Shown one piece after another: positions 7,177-12,408 of a stretch of DNA of 12,408 nucleotides. Numbering within the stretch: position 1 is the stretch's first letter; each line of letters begins with the position of its first letter. A program made the position numbers and the translations under genes. The DNA lies in contig JBCCFC010000265.1 in the NCBI GenBank assembly GCA_039029935.1, forward strand, positions 1 through 12,408. The letters run 5' to 3'. The notes below the pieces were generated by a model, which was given only the letters and a program-made list of their open reading frames with translations, was not told where the DNA came from and made no database searches. Source of the stretch: G039029935 sp039029935. GTDB lineage: Bacteria; Chloroflexota; Anaerolineae; Caldilineales; Caldilineaceae.

Positions 7177-7663
7177 ACCACAACTGATAGACATACACAC
7201 TATCATCCAATAGTGGATTCCCTTTATAGGTCTTCTCTTGTGCCTGTTCTAACGTGCCGTAAAGCCCCAATAGCCGGGTATCGCCACCCAACTCACGGCA
7301 ATAGGATATCTGCTCTGTTGGGACAACCGCTGTGTAACCTCGCTCATCCCAAAGCACCCAGCCGTAGACGCGTTCGTTGCGGACCATCTCCCAGCGGGCA
7401 TCTTTGGTCTGTACCCACGCCACTTCTGGCAACCTCATGCAATCTGGGCAGCACTCACAGTTTAGCTCGGCATCCCAAACCATCTCATCATTGTGGGTGC
7501 GGCAATAGCGAACATACGGCTGACGCTCCATGTCATCTCGTCGTCGGATATTGTGGCTGACGAGCAGGGCATGTATCTGTACAGGGTGTAGGTGTTCCAA
7601 CTGGCTGGCTGGTATCTTCAAATAGGTTTCAACGGCTTGTATTGGTGCTATTGGTCGTTTCAT
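7175..7663 (-). CDS. Hypothetical protein, 162 aa, with a Cys/His cluster
   Basis: I do not recognise the family. The protein is soluble, with no signal peptide or membrane segment. Residues about 53-75 hold YCRTHNDE followed by NCECCPDC, a Cys/His arrangement that could bind zinc. The second half is rich in Trp and Tyr (WVQTKDARWEM, YGWVLWDERGYTAVV) and ends in a Tyr-rich tail. The start ATG (7661-7663) has a good Shine-Dalgarno, AAAGGA, five bases upstream. It is the last gene of a minus-strand group, 62 nt after the stop of the 301-aa gene, with no separate promoter seen. It is probably co-transcribed from the promoter at 8.83 kb. A nucleic-acid-binding or regulatory role would fit the Cys cluster but is only a guess. 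Confidence 0.75.
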   Translation of the reverse strand: MKRPIAPIQAVETYLKIPASQLEHLHPVQIHALLVSHNIRRRDDMERQPYVRYCRTHNDEMVWDAELNCECCPDCMRLPEVAWVQTKDARWEMVRNERVYGWVLWDERGYTAVVPTEQISYCRELGGDTRLLGLYGTLEQAQEKTYKGNPLLDDSVYVYQLW

Positions 7664-7725
7664 ACGAGTCCTTTCTTCTTGAATGCTCCTCTGCTACGAA
7701 ATGTCACTGAGATGCTTTGCTCTGG

Positions 7726-8631
7726 TCAATACACAAACTTATATCCTCGTGTGCCTTTACCATGTACAACAGCATTGACCAGATTATCAATCAACGTTTC
7801 TTGCCCAAAGTGACGTTTCGCCGTGTATGGGGTAACGCTAACAGTTTTAGTGTATTCTACGCGTTCCTGCTTGGTCGGGTAGTGGATGCGCTGACCGTTT
7901 TCATCGAGTTCAGGAGGGTCTTTTTCCTGCCTCACGGCAATCCAATCAATAAACGCAGCTTCGTATACCATGTGGCAATCAAAGAGATATTTGCCGTTTT
8001 TGAATGTGCAACGAGGCAGGGTAAAAGTGATAGTCACTGGCTCATCGCCTTGGGCAGAGACACGTTCGGGATGAACCGTTTCAATGCGGTTGATGTTGCG
8101 CTGACTAATATTGCCGATGATCATGTTGCTGACCATGCTGGCTTGGCGGTCCTTCGCACCGTGGTCTAACAGAGCATCGTTAAGCCCAGTGATAAATGCC
8201 GTGAATGCCTCTTCACTATAGAAGAAACACTGCCAATCGCCAGACTGACCGTAGCTGCCATCGACATAGATATATTGACAGTTGAGTTTGTGGTTGACCA
8301 ACACACGGACATGAAAATATCGGCCATGTTCGTTGGGGTCAAGGAGGTATGCTTGGAGCAGTGTGAGCATGTTGTATTCGGCATAACCGTGATATCGCCC
8401 ATACTGACGCACATAAACGATGGTGCGATTGTTGTCTTCTGGTGCGTGGATGGATACGCTACTGCTCATGAAGTAGGGCACTGATTCGATTGCGCTTGCG
8501 ATGTCTGCCGTATGGATGGCTTCTTGCTTGGGTATCCGGTCGCTGAAGAGGGACTTTGCGGCGTTGTGACCGCCACATTCTTTAGACCATTCGTAGATGG
8601 CTTCTTTTTCAGCTTTTGTGAATGGTTTCAT
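7726..8631 (-). CDS. Hypothetical protein, 301 aa
   Basis: No known family is recognised. The frame is open from 8697, but I choose the ATG at 8629-8631 (MKPFTKAEKEAIYEW). It has AGGGG a few bases upstream and gives a short overlap (23 nt) with the preceding small gene, whereas earlier ATGs would overlap it far more. The N-terminus looks helical and charged. The middle is Tyr/His-rich (YVRQYGRYHGYAEYN, YIYVDGSYGQSGDWQCFFYSEEAF), and there is a later YEAAFIDWIAVRQEKDPPEL. No membrane segment or signal peptide is visible. The overlap implies translational coupling with the 57-aa protein, so the two may work together. Codon use is consistent along the frame, which supports a real gene. Confidence 0.75.
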   Translation of the reverse strand: MKPFTKAEKEAIYEWSKECGGHNAAKSLFSDRIPKQEAIHTADIASAIESVPYFMSSSVSIHAPEDNNRTIVYVRQYGRYHGYAEYNMLTLLQAYLLDPNEHGRYFHVRVLVNHKLNCQYIYVDGSYGQSGDWQCFFYSEEAFTAFITGLNDALLDHGAKDRQASMVSNMIIGNISQRNINRIETVHPERVSAQGDEPVTITFTLPRCTFKNGKYLFDCHMVYEAAFIDWIAVRQEKDPPELDENGQRIHYPTKQERVEYTKTVSVTPYTAKRHFGQETLIDNLVNAVVHGKGTRGYKFVY

Positions 8632-8782
8632 GAGACCCCTCATCAGTTTCAAGCCCATAGGTATCGCCATCTTCATGGACAAATACGTCGATATCACTGG
8701 GTCCCATCAGTGGTTCGTGGTCGCCAAATTGGTCAAGCATCTCGTACAATTCATTGTAACTGTTTGTATCATCGATATACAT
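8609..8782 (-). CDS. Very acidic 57-aa protein, first gene of its operon
   Basis: A short gene supported by context: ATG at 8780-8782, a near-perfect Shine-Dalgarno (AAAGGAGGG, plus coordinates 8790-8798) eight bases upstream, and a textbook promoter about 50 bp further up. The protein starts MYIDDTNSYNELYEMLDQFG and contains DIDVFVHEDGDTYGLETDEG. It has 16 Asp/Glu and only one Lys, with no Arg. It overlaps the start of the 301-aa gene. I do not know the family. Such charge is seen in DNA-mimic proteins, in some antitoxins and in small regulators, so those are possibilities only. It is too short for routine gene finders and could be missed in an automatic annotation. Confidence 0.75.
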   Translation of the reverse strand: MYIDDTNSYNELYEMLDQFGDHEPLMGPSDIDVFVHEDGDTYGLETDEGSHETIHKS

Positions 8783-8789
8783 AATTACG

Positions 8790-8798
8790 CCCTCCTTT
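8790..8798 (-). promoter_or_regulatory. Strong Shine-Dalgarno of the 57-aa gene
   Basis: On the minus strand this reads AAAGGAGGG, with AGGAGG eight bases from the ATG at 8782. It is the evidence for calling the 57-aa gene and its start. Confidence 0.85.
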
Positions 8799-8828
8799 GT
8801 ATCAACTAACGTGTTGTATTGTCATTCG

Positions 8829-8876
8829 CATGATACCGCTGTTTCTATACAAAGTCAAGCGTACAAGTGTAAAAAG
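8829..8876 (-). promoter_or_regulatory. Promoter module, copy 1 (57-aa operon)
   Basis: On the minus strand: -35 TTGACT (8853-8858), a 17-bp spacer, -10 TATCAT (8830-8835). Upstream is CTTTTTACACTTGTACGC; the spacer ends in CAGCGG, directly before TATCAT. The predicted transcript starts near 8823, about 40 nt before the 57-aa ATG. The sequence is shared with the modules at 11027-11073 and 11234-11280. Confidence 0.85.
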
Positions 8877-8903
8877 TTGAGGATTTTTTCTCTTTTGGTC
8901 GTA

Positions 8904-9824
8904 TTAGGCTGCATAGATATCAAACTGCCGCAGTTGAGAAACCGCCTCAATGAGCAGGTATCCACCAAGCGTCTCAAGGCTCCGGCATCGGCCTTGGGTC
9001 AAGTATTGGATTGTGGCGTTCATATCGGTGTCGTCGGATGAAGATTGAATCAACCGCTTGCATTCGTCTTTCAGTTTGGCAGTGTAGGCGTTCACGACCT
9101 GCATGGCATTGCAATCATATACTTCACCCATAATCTGGGTAATCGGCTTTGACCGACGATATGTTCGAGCGAGGTTACTCAAGAAGCCTTGCCGAGCGAC
9201 GGCCCATGCTCTGGGTGTGCGATGGTAGCACTCGCCAATCGCTTCAAAAAGCCTTTCGGTTTCCTCATCGGCCATGGGGGATTGTGGCTCATCAAGGCTG
9301 GATAACTCGTCAACGGGTCCAATGAGTTCTTCCACTGAACGCCACTGACAAGTTGAATCCTGTCGAGCGTTTGGCATTTCTTGGATATCACCCCGATGTG
9401 TGACATCAGATATAGATACATCATGGGTTGGGTCATTCTGTGATAGGAATCGCATATCATCATCTAACTCATGCCGAGGAGATGAAATCTCTGAATCAGC
9501 CTTGGTTGGCGGTTGTTCATCACAAAGAGCCAACGTTACCTGATGCTTGGCCCAGTCGGTGGCCTGCCGAATGGCCTCAACCAATTCTTCACCCGTCTTG
9601 GTCCCAATATGCGTACAGCCGATGCTGGCATCCACGCGGCCACAGCGGTTTTGGCCGTAGGCTGTGACGATGTACATGCTGTTCATCACTTGGGTGTCCA
9701 GCCGATAAATATGGATGTGGTGCGTTCGGCGTAACTGGTCTGTTTCTCCTGTCTTGATTGGCTGTAAAATTGTCTTCATCATCAACCTCACGCTTTCTGT
9801 TGTCATACCGATTGGCTCATTCAC
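8904..9824 (-). CDS. Hypothetical protein, 306 aa
   Basis: Not recognised. The start is taken as GTG at 9822-9824, overlapping the previous gene's stop (GTGAATGA), which suggests translational coupling; an ATG seven codons in is an alternative. Residues about 10-95 form a compact mixed segment (THHIHIYRLDTQVMNSMYIVTAYGQNR, GRVDASIGCTHIGTKTG, AIRQATDWAKHQV). About 100-185 is acidic, Ser/Asp-rich and likely a flexible linker (DDDMRFLSQNDPTHDVSISD). The last 110 residues look helical and more basic (FLSNLARTYRRSKPITQIMG, TAKLKDECKRLIQ). No transmembrane or signal segment is visible. The layout, two globular parts joined by a disordered linker, is visible; the function is not. It ends 28 nt before the promoter module of the next minus-strand operon. 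Confidence 0.7.
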   Translation of the reverse strand: MNEPIGMTTESVRLMMKTILQPIKTGETDQLRRTHHIHIYRLDTQVMNSMYIVTAYGQNRCGRVDASIGCTHIGTKTGEELVEAIRQATDWAKHQVTLALCDEQPPTKADSEISSPRHELDDDMRFLSQNDPTHDVSISDVTHRGDIQEMPNARQDSTCQWRSVEELIGPVDELSSLDEPQSPMADEETERLFEAIGECYHRTPRAWAVARQGFLSNLARTYRRSKPITQIMGEVYDCNAMQVVNAYTAKLKDECKRLIQSSSDDTDMNATIQYLTQGRCRSLETLGGYLLIEAVSQLRQFDIYAA

Positions 9825-10251
9825 CCAGTCGCAGCGATGCGCGCAAGCTGCTCATGTCCTGTCCCAACGATTCAAATACCTCGACAAAGACCTTCATGTG
9901 CATCTTGGGGTTATGTCCATAGAGCGATTCTAGGAATGGCACTCGATGCCCTGCTTTCCAGAGTGAAACCGTCTCGGCTCTTGTGTATTTCACAGTAGGA
10001 AAGTAGCAGAAGGTGTTGTCTTTACCCAGATAGGAGAGCGTTGGGTCAATCGTTTCAGTGTCGGACTCAAGCCACGCATGTTCGATAGGTAACTTCAGAT
10101 CAACACCGTAAAACCAGCCTTCCACATAAATCAGTTTGGGGCGTCTTGCTTGCGCTCTGCGAGCATTCCAATAGCATTCTTTCATCTGGGCATCAATTAA
10201 CTCACCCAATTCTAGAGATAGCTCAACGTTCAATGGTTTCTGTATTTTCAT
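9817..10251 (-). CDS. Hypothetical protein, about 144 aa
   Basis: Not recognised. The frame is open from 10284 (155 aa, starting at a TTG), but I prefer the ATG at 10249-10251 (MKIQKPLNVELSLELGELID), giving 144 aa, because the extra residues derive from the inverted-repeat arm at 10257-10276. The Shine-Dalgarno for either start is weak. The protein has a helical N-terminus, a basic stretch (NARRAQARRPK), then WFYGVDLKLPIEHAW and GKDNTFCYFPTVKYTRAETVSLWKAGHRVP. It is soluble by eye. Its stop overlaps the start of the 306-aa gene by eight bases, so the two form an operon. It may be transcribed from the unit upstream or from a local promoter in the gap at 10252-10473. Confidence 0.7.
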   Translation of the reverse strand: MKIQKPLNVELSLELGELIDAQMKECYWNARRAQARRPKLIYVEGWFYGVDLKLPIEHAWLESDTETIDPTLSYLGKDNTFCYFPTVKYTRAETVSLWKAGHRVPFLESLYGHNPKMHMKVFVEVFESLGQDMSSLRASLRLGE

Positions 10252-10473
10252 ATAAGTTACTCTAATTGCTAACCTATATTTCAAAATTGTGCATTATAAA
10301 TGCGTACAAATTTCCTTATTATATTCCAAATGAATTCAATACTAACAAAAGGTGTTAAGCATGAACAGTGTATTATGCAGATTTTTTGATAGCGATGAAT
10401 TCATACTATATGTAGTATGCATGAGCGAATCAAGCACTACATACTAAAAATAGGTTAGCAATTAGAGTAAGTT
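10252..10473. other. AT-rich intergenic segment bounded by inverted repeats
   Basis: There is no gene here. It is bounded by the 20-bp inverted repeats at 10257-10276 and 10451-10470. Inside are a 7-bp dyad CATACTA-TATG-TAGTATG (10402-10419), a small GCATT/AATGC dyad (10291-10303), two near-identical ATGAATTCA-TACT words (10330-10343 and 10395-10407), and a minus-strand TATAAT (10318-10323) with no good -35. It may be a local promoter/operator region or a small non-autonomous mobile element. Confidence 0.55.
10257..10470. repeat. Perfect 20-bp inverted repeat pair, 174 bp apart
   Basis: TTACTCTAATTGCTAACCTA (10257-10276) is the exact reverse complement of 10451-10470, and partial similarity continues a few bases outside. 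The right arm lies just after the stop of the upstream gene; the left arm lies just before the ATG of the downstream gene. No clear target-site duplication flanks the pair. Terminal repeats of a MITE-like insertion or paired regulatory sites are both possible. Confidence 0.75.
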
Positions 10474-10971
10474 TTATATTCCGCCATATGAAAAACTGGG
10501 TGGAAAAAACATCGTATCAATGTTTTGAACAAAATCAATCAAGTCTGCCGCTGTTGCATTTATGATGCCTGAATAGCTGTATTTCTGTTTGAATGCTCTT
10601 TCAGCTTTTTCTTTGTCACCACCTGTTGCAGCTAAAATTTTGTTGCGTAAGGCTGTTCGCTGCCGTGCGCCCTCATCAAGCAGATGTCCCAGTGACATTT
10701 CATAAATCGAGCCGTCTTCAAAGGCAAGCGCGCTCGCCACATAATGGTCAATGGTTCCGTAGGCCTGCTCAATATATAGGATCGCGTCGCTCAGAGTCAT
10801 CGGTGTGGGCGAACGTCTGGGTGTCAACACCAATGTTTTGTTGGCAGAATCGTCAACTTTATCTAAGGCTGTTGGCAGCGCAATAAATGCTTGGTTATCC
10901 GTATCGGTCATGTAATGTCGGATAGCATCTCCCAATAGGATTGGTTCATCTGAAAATATGGTTCCAGTCAT
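10474..10971 (-). CDS. Hypothetical protein, 165 aa
   Basis: Not recognised. The frame opens at 10983, but I prefer the second ATG (10969-10971, MTGTIFSDEPILLGDAIRHY), which has GAGG six bases upstream; the longer form is 169 aa. The N-terminal 60 residues are mixed and end in a Thr/Pro-rich turn (TPRRSPTPMTLSDAILYIEQ). The centre has a helical, charged stretch (GARQRTALRNKIL, GGDKEKAERAFKQKYSYSG) and the C-terminus ends FFPPSFSYGGI. No membrane segment is visible. It is the first gene after promoter module copy 2, with a leader of about 50 nt, and is followed by the 174-bp inverted-repeat segment and then the 144-aa and 306-aa genes. Confidence 0.7.
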   Translation of the reverse strand: MTGTIFSDEPILLGDAIRHYMTDTDNQAFIALPTALDKVDDSANKTLVLTPRRSPTPMTLSDAILYIEQAYGTIDHYVASALAFEDGSIYEMSLGHLLDEGARQRTALRNKILAATGGDKEKAERAFKQKYSYSGIINATAADLIDFVQNIDTMFFPPSFSYGGI

Positions 10972-11026
10972 TATAAACCTCATTCTCTTCTATATAGTTA
11001 TGAAAATCTATTGTATCTGTATCTGC

Positions 11027-11073
11027 ATGATACCGCTGATGGTAAGCAAAGTCAAGCGCAAAAGTGTAAAAAG
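11027..11073 (-). promoter_or_regulatory. Promoter module, copy 2 (165-aa gene)
   Basis: On the minus strand: -35 TTGACT (11050-11055), a 17-bp spacer ending CAGCGG, -10 TATCAT (11027-11032). Upstream is CTTTTTACACTTTTGCGC. ATACAATA follows downstream, as in the other copies. It drives the minus-strand gene starting at 10971. Confidence 0.85.
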
Positions 11074-11233
11074 ATGCGATATTATCGTATTAAGTTCTCT
11101 TTAGTTCCATATTTTGCTCAAAAAACGTAAAGCGAACCAAGGGCGTGAGGATTTCCTAGCACGTTTCGGAGAGACTTCTGCGTTTGTCTTCTTTCTCTCT
11201 TCTAACTACTTCTTTTTCTGGATAAAATTCAAT

Positions 11234-11280
11234 CTTTTTACACTTTTACGCTTGACTTCGTGTACGAACAGCGGTATTCT
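11234..11280 (+). promoter_or_regulatory. Promoter module, copy 3 (69-aa/188-aa operon)
   Basis: On the plus strand: -35 TTGACT (11252-11257), a 17-bp spacer ending CAGCGG, -10 TATTCT (11275-11280). Upstream is CTTTTTACACTTTTACGC and downstream is ATACAATACA. The predicted transcript starts near 11287, about 45 nt before the 69-aa ATG. Confidence 0.85.
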
Positions 11281-11331
11281 GTTGATGCAAATACAATACA
11301 TTTCTTATAAAAGCAGAGAAGGGAAAAGACA

Positions 11332-11541
11332 ATGACCAACATATTAATGTCGCACGTTATGGAAATGAATCAACAGGAGTCATACTATTTTGCACAGGAC
11401 CTCTTTTTCAAAATGAGACGGGCGACGATTCAGGCAACAACAGGAACGCATAACGAGGAAAAAGCTCGTCAACTCTTTGAAGCATTAGAGGCGATTTTGA
11501 TGGAAGACTATGACAATAACGAGGAGGGTCATGATGCGTGA
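11332..11541 (+). CDS. Hypothetical protein, 69 aa
   Basis: Not recognised. The ATG at 11332 follows GAAGGGA with about eight bases of spacing, and lies directly behind promoter module copy 3, which supports it. The protein is short and mostly helical by eye (QESYYFAQDLFFKMRRATIQ, KARQLFEALEAILM) with an acidic tail (MEDYDNNEEGHDA). Its stop (TGA, 11539-11541) overlaps the start of the next gene, so the two are probably translationally coupled. It could be a partner or chaperone of the 188-aa protein, but that is inferred only from the overlap. Confidence 0.75.
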   Translation: MTNILMSHVMEMNQQESYYFAQDLFFKMRRATIQATTGTHNEEKARQLFEALEAILMEDYDNNEEGHDA

Positions 11542-12100
11542 GAAACTAAATCTACTGATTCAACTCACAAACGTACTGAACGAAGAGATGTTAGAAAAAG
11601 CCCTCCAACGCTTGTCAGGCAAAACCGTCTGGGAAGCGGAACTGCATGAGTTACAAGACCTCTTTGACATCATGCGAGAGCGTCTCAATTATTTCTGCCG
11701 CAACGAAATCATTACCGAAGAAAATGAGGACCAGTACCCACAGATGTTAGCCGAGGCTGTCTATGAAGTCATCGAGAGAAGAGTCGCACAAAGAACGACG
11801 GAAGATAACATTGATGTCGCTGACATACAAAGCACAACAGGAACTGTAATGGAGATGGTATTGGACAGATGCAACAACAACATTCCTGCGGCGAAAGCGA
11901 TGATGGCTCGATATCTGGGCAGCTTTGACAATGAAACGCAAGTGATTCAAGAAGTCATACATGGCTACGACTTTCCCGAATTTATACTTGAAATGATTTT
12001 TGAAGTGCCAGATAAACAGAAAGTGATGGCATTTTTGTCTAGCGAGTACGATTTGCTCTACCACGATAACATGATTAGCGTATTCCGGTACGCAAGTTAA
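11534..12100 (+). CDS. Hypothetical acidic helical protein, 188 aa
   Basis: Not recognised. The frame is open from 11510, but GGAGGG at 11523-11528 points to ATG 11534 (MREKLNLLIQLTNVLNEEML), five bases away; ATG 11531 is a near alternative. The protein is almost entirely helix-forming and acidic (about 35 Asp/Glu against 17 Lys/Arg), for example LHELQDLFDIMRERLNYF, ITEENEDQYPQMLAEAVYEV and FPEFILEMIFEVPDKQKVM. There is no signal or membrane segment. It overlaps the 69-aa gene by eight bases and is followed 14 nt later by another gene with its own Shine-Dalgarno, so these form an operon of at least three genes behind promoter module copy 3. Confidence 0.75.
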   Translation: MREKLNLLIQLTNVLNEEMLEKALQRLSGKTVWEAELHELQDLFDIMRERLNYFCRNEIITEENEDQYPQMLAEAVYEVIERRVAQRTTEDNIDVADIQSTTGTVMEMVLDRCNNNIPAAKAMMARYLGSFDNETQVIQEVIHGYDFPEFILEMIFEVPDKQKVMAFLSSEYDLLYHDNMISVFRYAS

Positions 12101-12114
12101 AAATGGAGGGGATG

Positions 12115-12408
12115 ATGAACCAATGTACATGTGCGGCTGTTGCGCAGCTGGAACGCATCAAGAAGATTGCGCGGATGGCACAGGATGAATTGAATATGGG
12201 TTATCCAGACCATACATTTGTGGTCAGAAATGTGAGCGACCACACTGGCTATAAAATCCGAGTCACATTGCTCTATGCCCCTTTTGACTCGGATTTTATA
12301 GCCAGTGTGGTCGCTCACATTTCTGACCACAAATGTATGGTCTGGATAACCCATATTCAATTCATCCTGTGCCATCCGCGCAATCTTCTTGATGCGTTCC
12401 AGCTGCGC
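12115..12408 (+). CDS. Hypothetical protein, partial, third gene of the plus operon
   Basis: A GGAGGGG sequence (12105-12111) precedes ATG 12115 (ATG 12112 is too close to it). The frame begins MNQCTCAAVAQLERIKKIAR and stays open to the window end. A CxC pair lies near the N-terminus, and the next stretch (NMGYPDHTFVVRNV) is mixed. From 12142 on, the DNA is one arm of a perfect fold-back whose other arm reaches the window end, so residues beyond about 50 (after 12264) may be artificial. I do not recognise the family. The 14-nt gap from the 188-aa gene indicates the same operon. Confidence 0.6.
   Translation, partial: MNQCTCAAVAQLERIKKIARMAQDELNMGYPDHTFVVRNVSDHTGYKIRVTLLYAPFDSDFIASVVAHISDHKCMVWITHIQFILCHPRNLLDAFQLR
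12142..12408. repeat. Perfect 124-bp inverted repeat (fold-back) at the window end
   Basis: 12142-12265 is the exact reverse complement of 12285-12408, with a 19-nt loop (12266-12284). The second arm ends exactly with the window. The left arm is ordinary coding sequence of the preceding operon, which favours a fold-back chimera or an assembly turn-around over a natural repeat. Confidence 0.95.

Larger units (their letters stand above)
10972..11331. other. Divergent intergenic region of the island
   Basis: This lies between the 165-aa gene (minus) and the 69-aa gene (plus). It contains promoter module copies 2 and 3 pointing away from each other, with about 160 bp between them. I see no gene in that middle part; a plus frame from 11114 runs through promoter copy 3 and I do not accept it. 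Confidence 0.7.

Noticed and set aside
7084..7560. Plus-strand open frame of 158 codons antisense to the 162-aa gene
   Set aside because: Most of it is the mirror of a better supported minus-strand gene with a good ribosome binding site; only its first 30 codons are outside, with no recognised motif.
11114..11335. Plus-strand open frame of 73 codons in the divergent intergenic region
   Set aside because: It begins at a non-ATG codon without a Shine-Dalgarno, is Phe/Ser-rich low-complexity sequence, and runs through promoter module copy 3 and the start of the 69-aa gene.
12097..12375. Minus-strand open frame at the window end
   Set aside because: It is the mirror image produced by the 124-bp fold-back and repeats the plus-strand protein sequence.

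Overview
The window looks like a stretch of accessory DNA in a bacterium, most likely of the phylum Chloroflexota. The 2.8-6.3 kb gene encodes a winged-helix/BTAD/NB-ARC/TPR regulator of about 1170 residues. It lies divergent from a Hanks-type Ser/Thr kinase, a combination common in that phylum. The taxonomy is inferred from protein style only; there is no rRNA or other marker here.

Layout. (1) Positions 1-1415 hold an IS91-type HUH/Y2 transposase remnant. It is cut by the window edge and by one in-frame stop, and its 3' end abuts a Ser/Thr kinase gene that loses everything after the APE motif. (2) Positions 2011-2791 are a long intergenic region between the divergent kinase and regulator genes. 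It carries a 20-bp inverted repeat, a four-copy tandem GTCA repeat, three copies of GGTGTCCGC and a strongly structured segment (2576-2700). (3) Positions 2792-6307 encode the large BTAD/NB-ARC/TPR regulator. (4) Positions 6445-7002 hold the C-terminal half of an oligogalacturonate lyase that has lost its N-terminus, so it is a relic. (5) Positions 7175-12408 are an island of unrecognised genes: 162, 301, 57, 306, about 151 and about 165 aa on the minus strand, and 69, 188 and a partial third on the plus strand. They sit close together or overlap, with good ribosome binding sites.

The most notable signal is that three transcription units of the island (minus at 8.8 kb, minus at 11.0 kb, plus at 11.25 kb) are each preceded by nearly the same promoter module of about 50 bp. 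Each has TTGACT, exactly 17 bp, then TATCAT or TATTCT, with conserved sequence upstream, in the spacer and downstream. The transcription units therefore appear to be co-regulated. Their genes match no family I know, and the first gene of one unit encodes a tiny, extremely acidic protein. This is the best candidate here for an undescribed system, perhaps part of a plasmid, phage or integrative element.

The last 267 bases are a perfect 124-bp inverted repeat with a 19-nt loop ending exactly at the window end. This is more likely a fold-back assembly or library artefact than biology, so the last partial gene can be trusted only up to about 12264.
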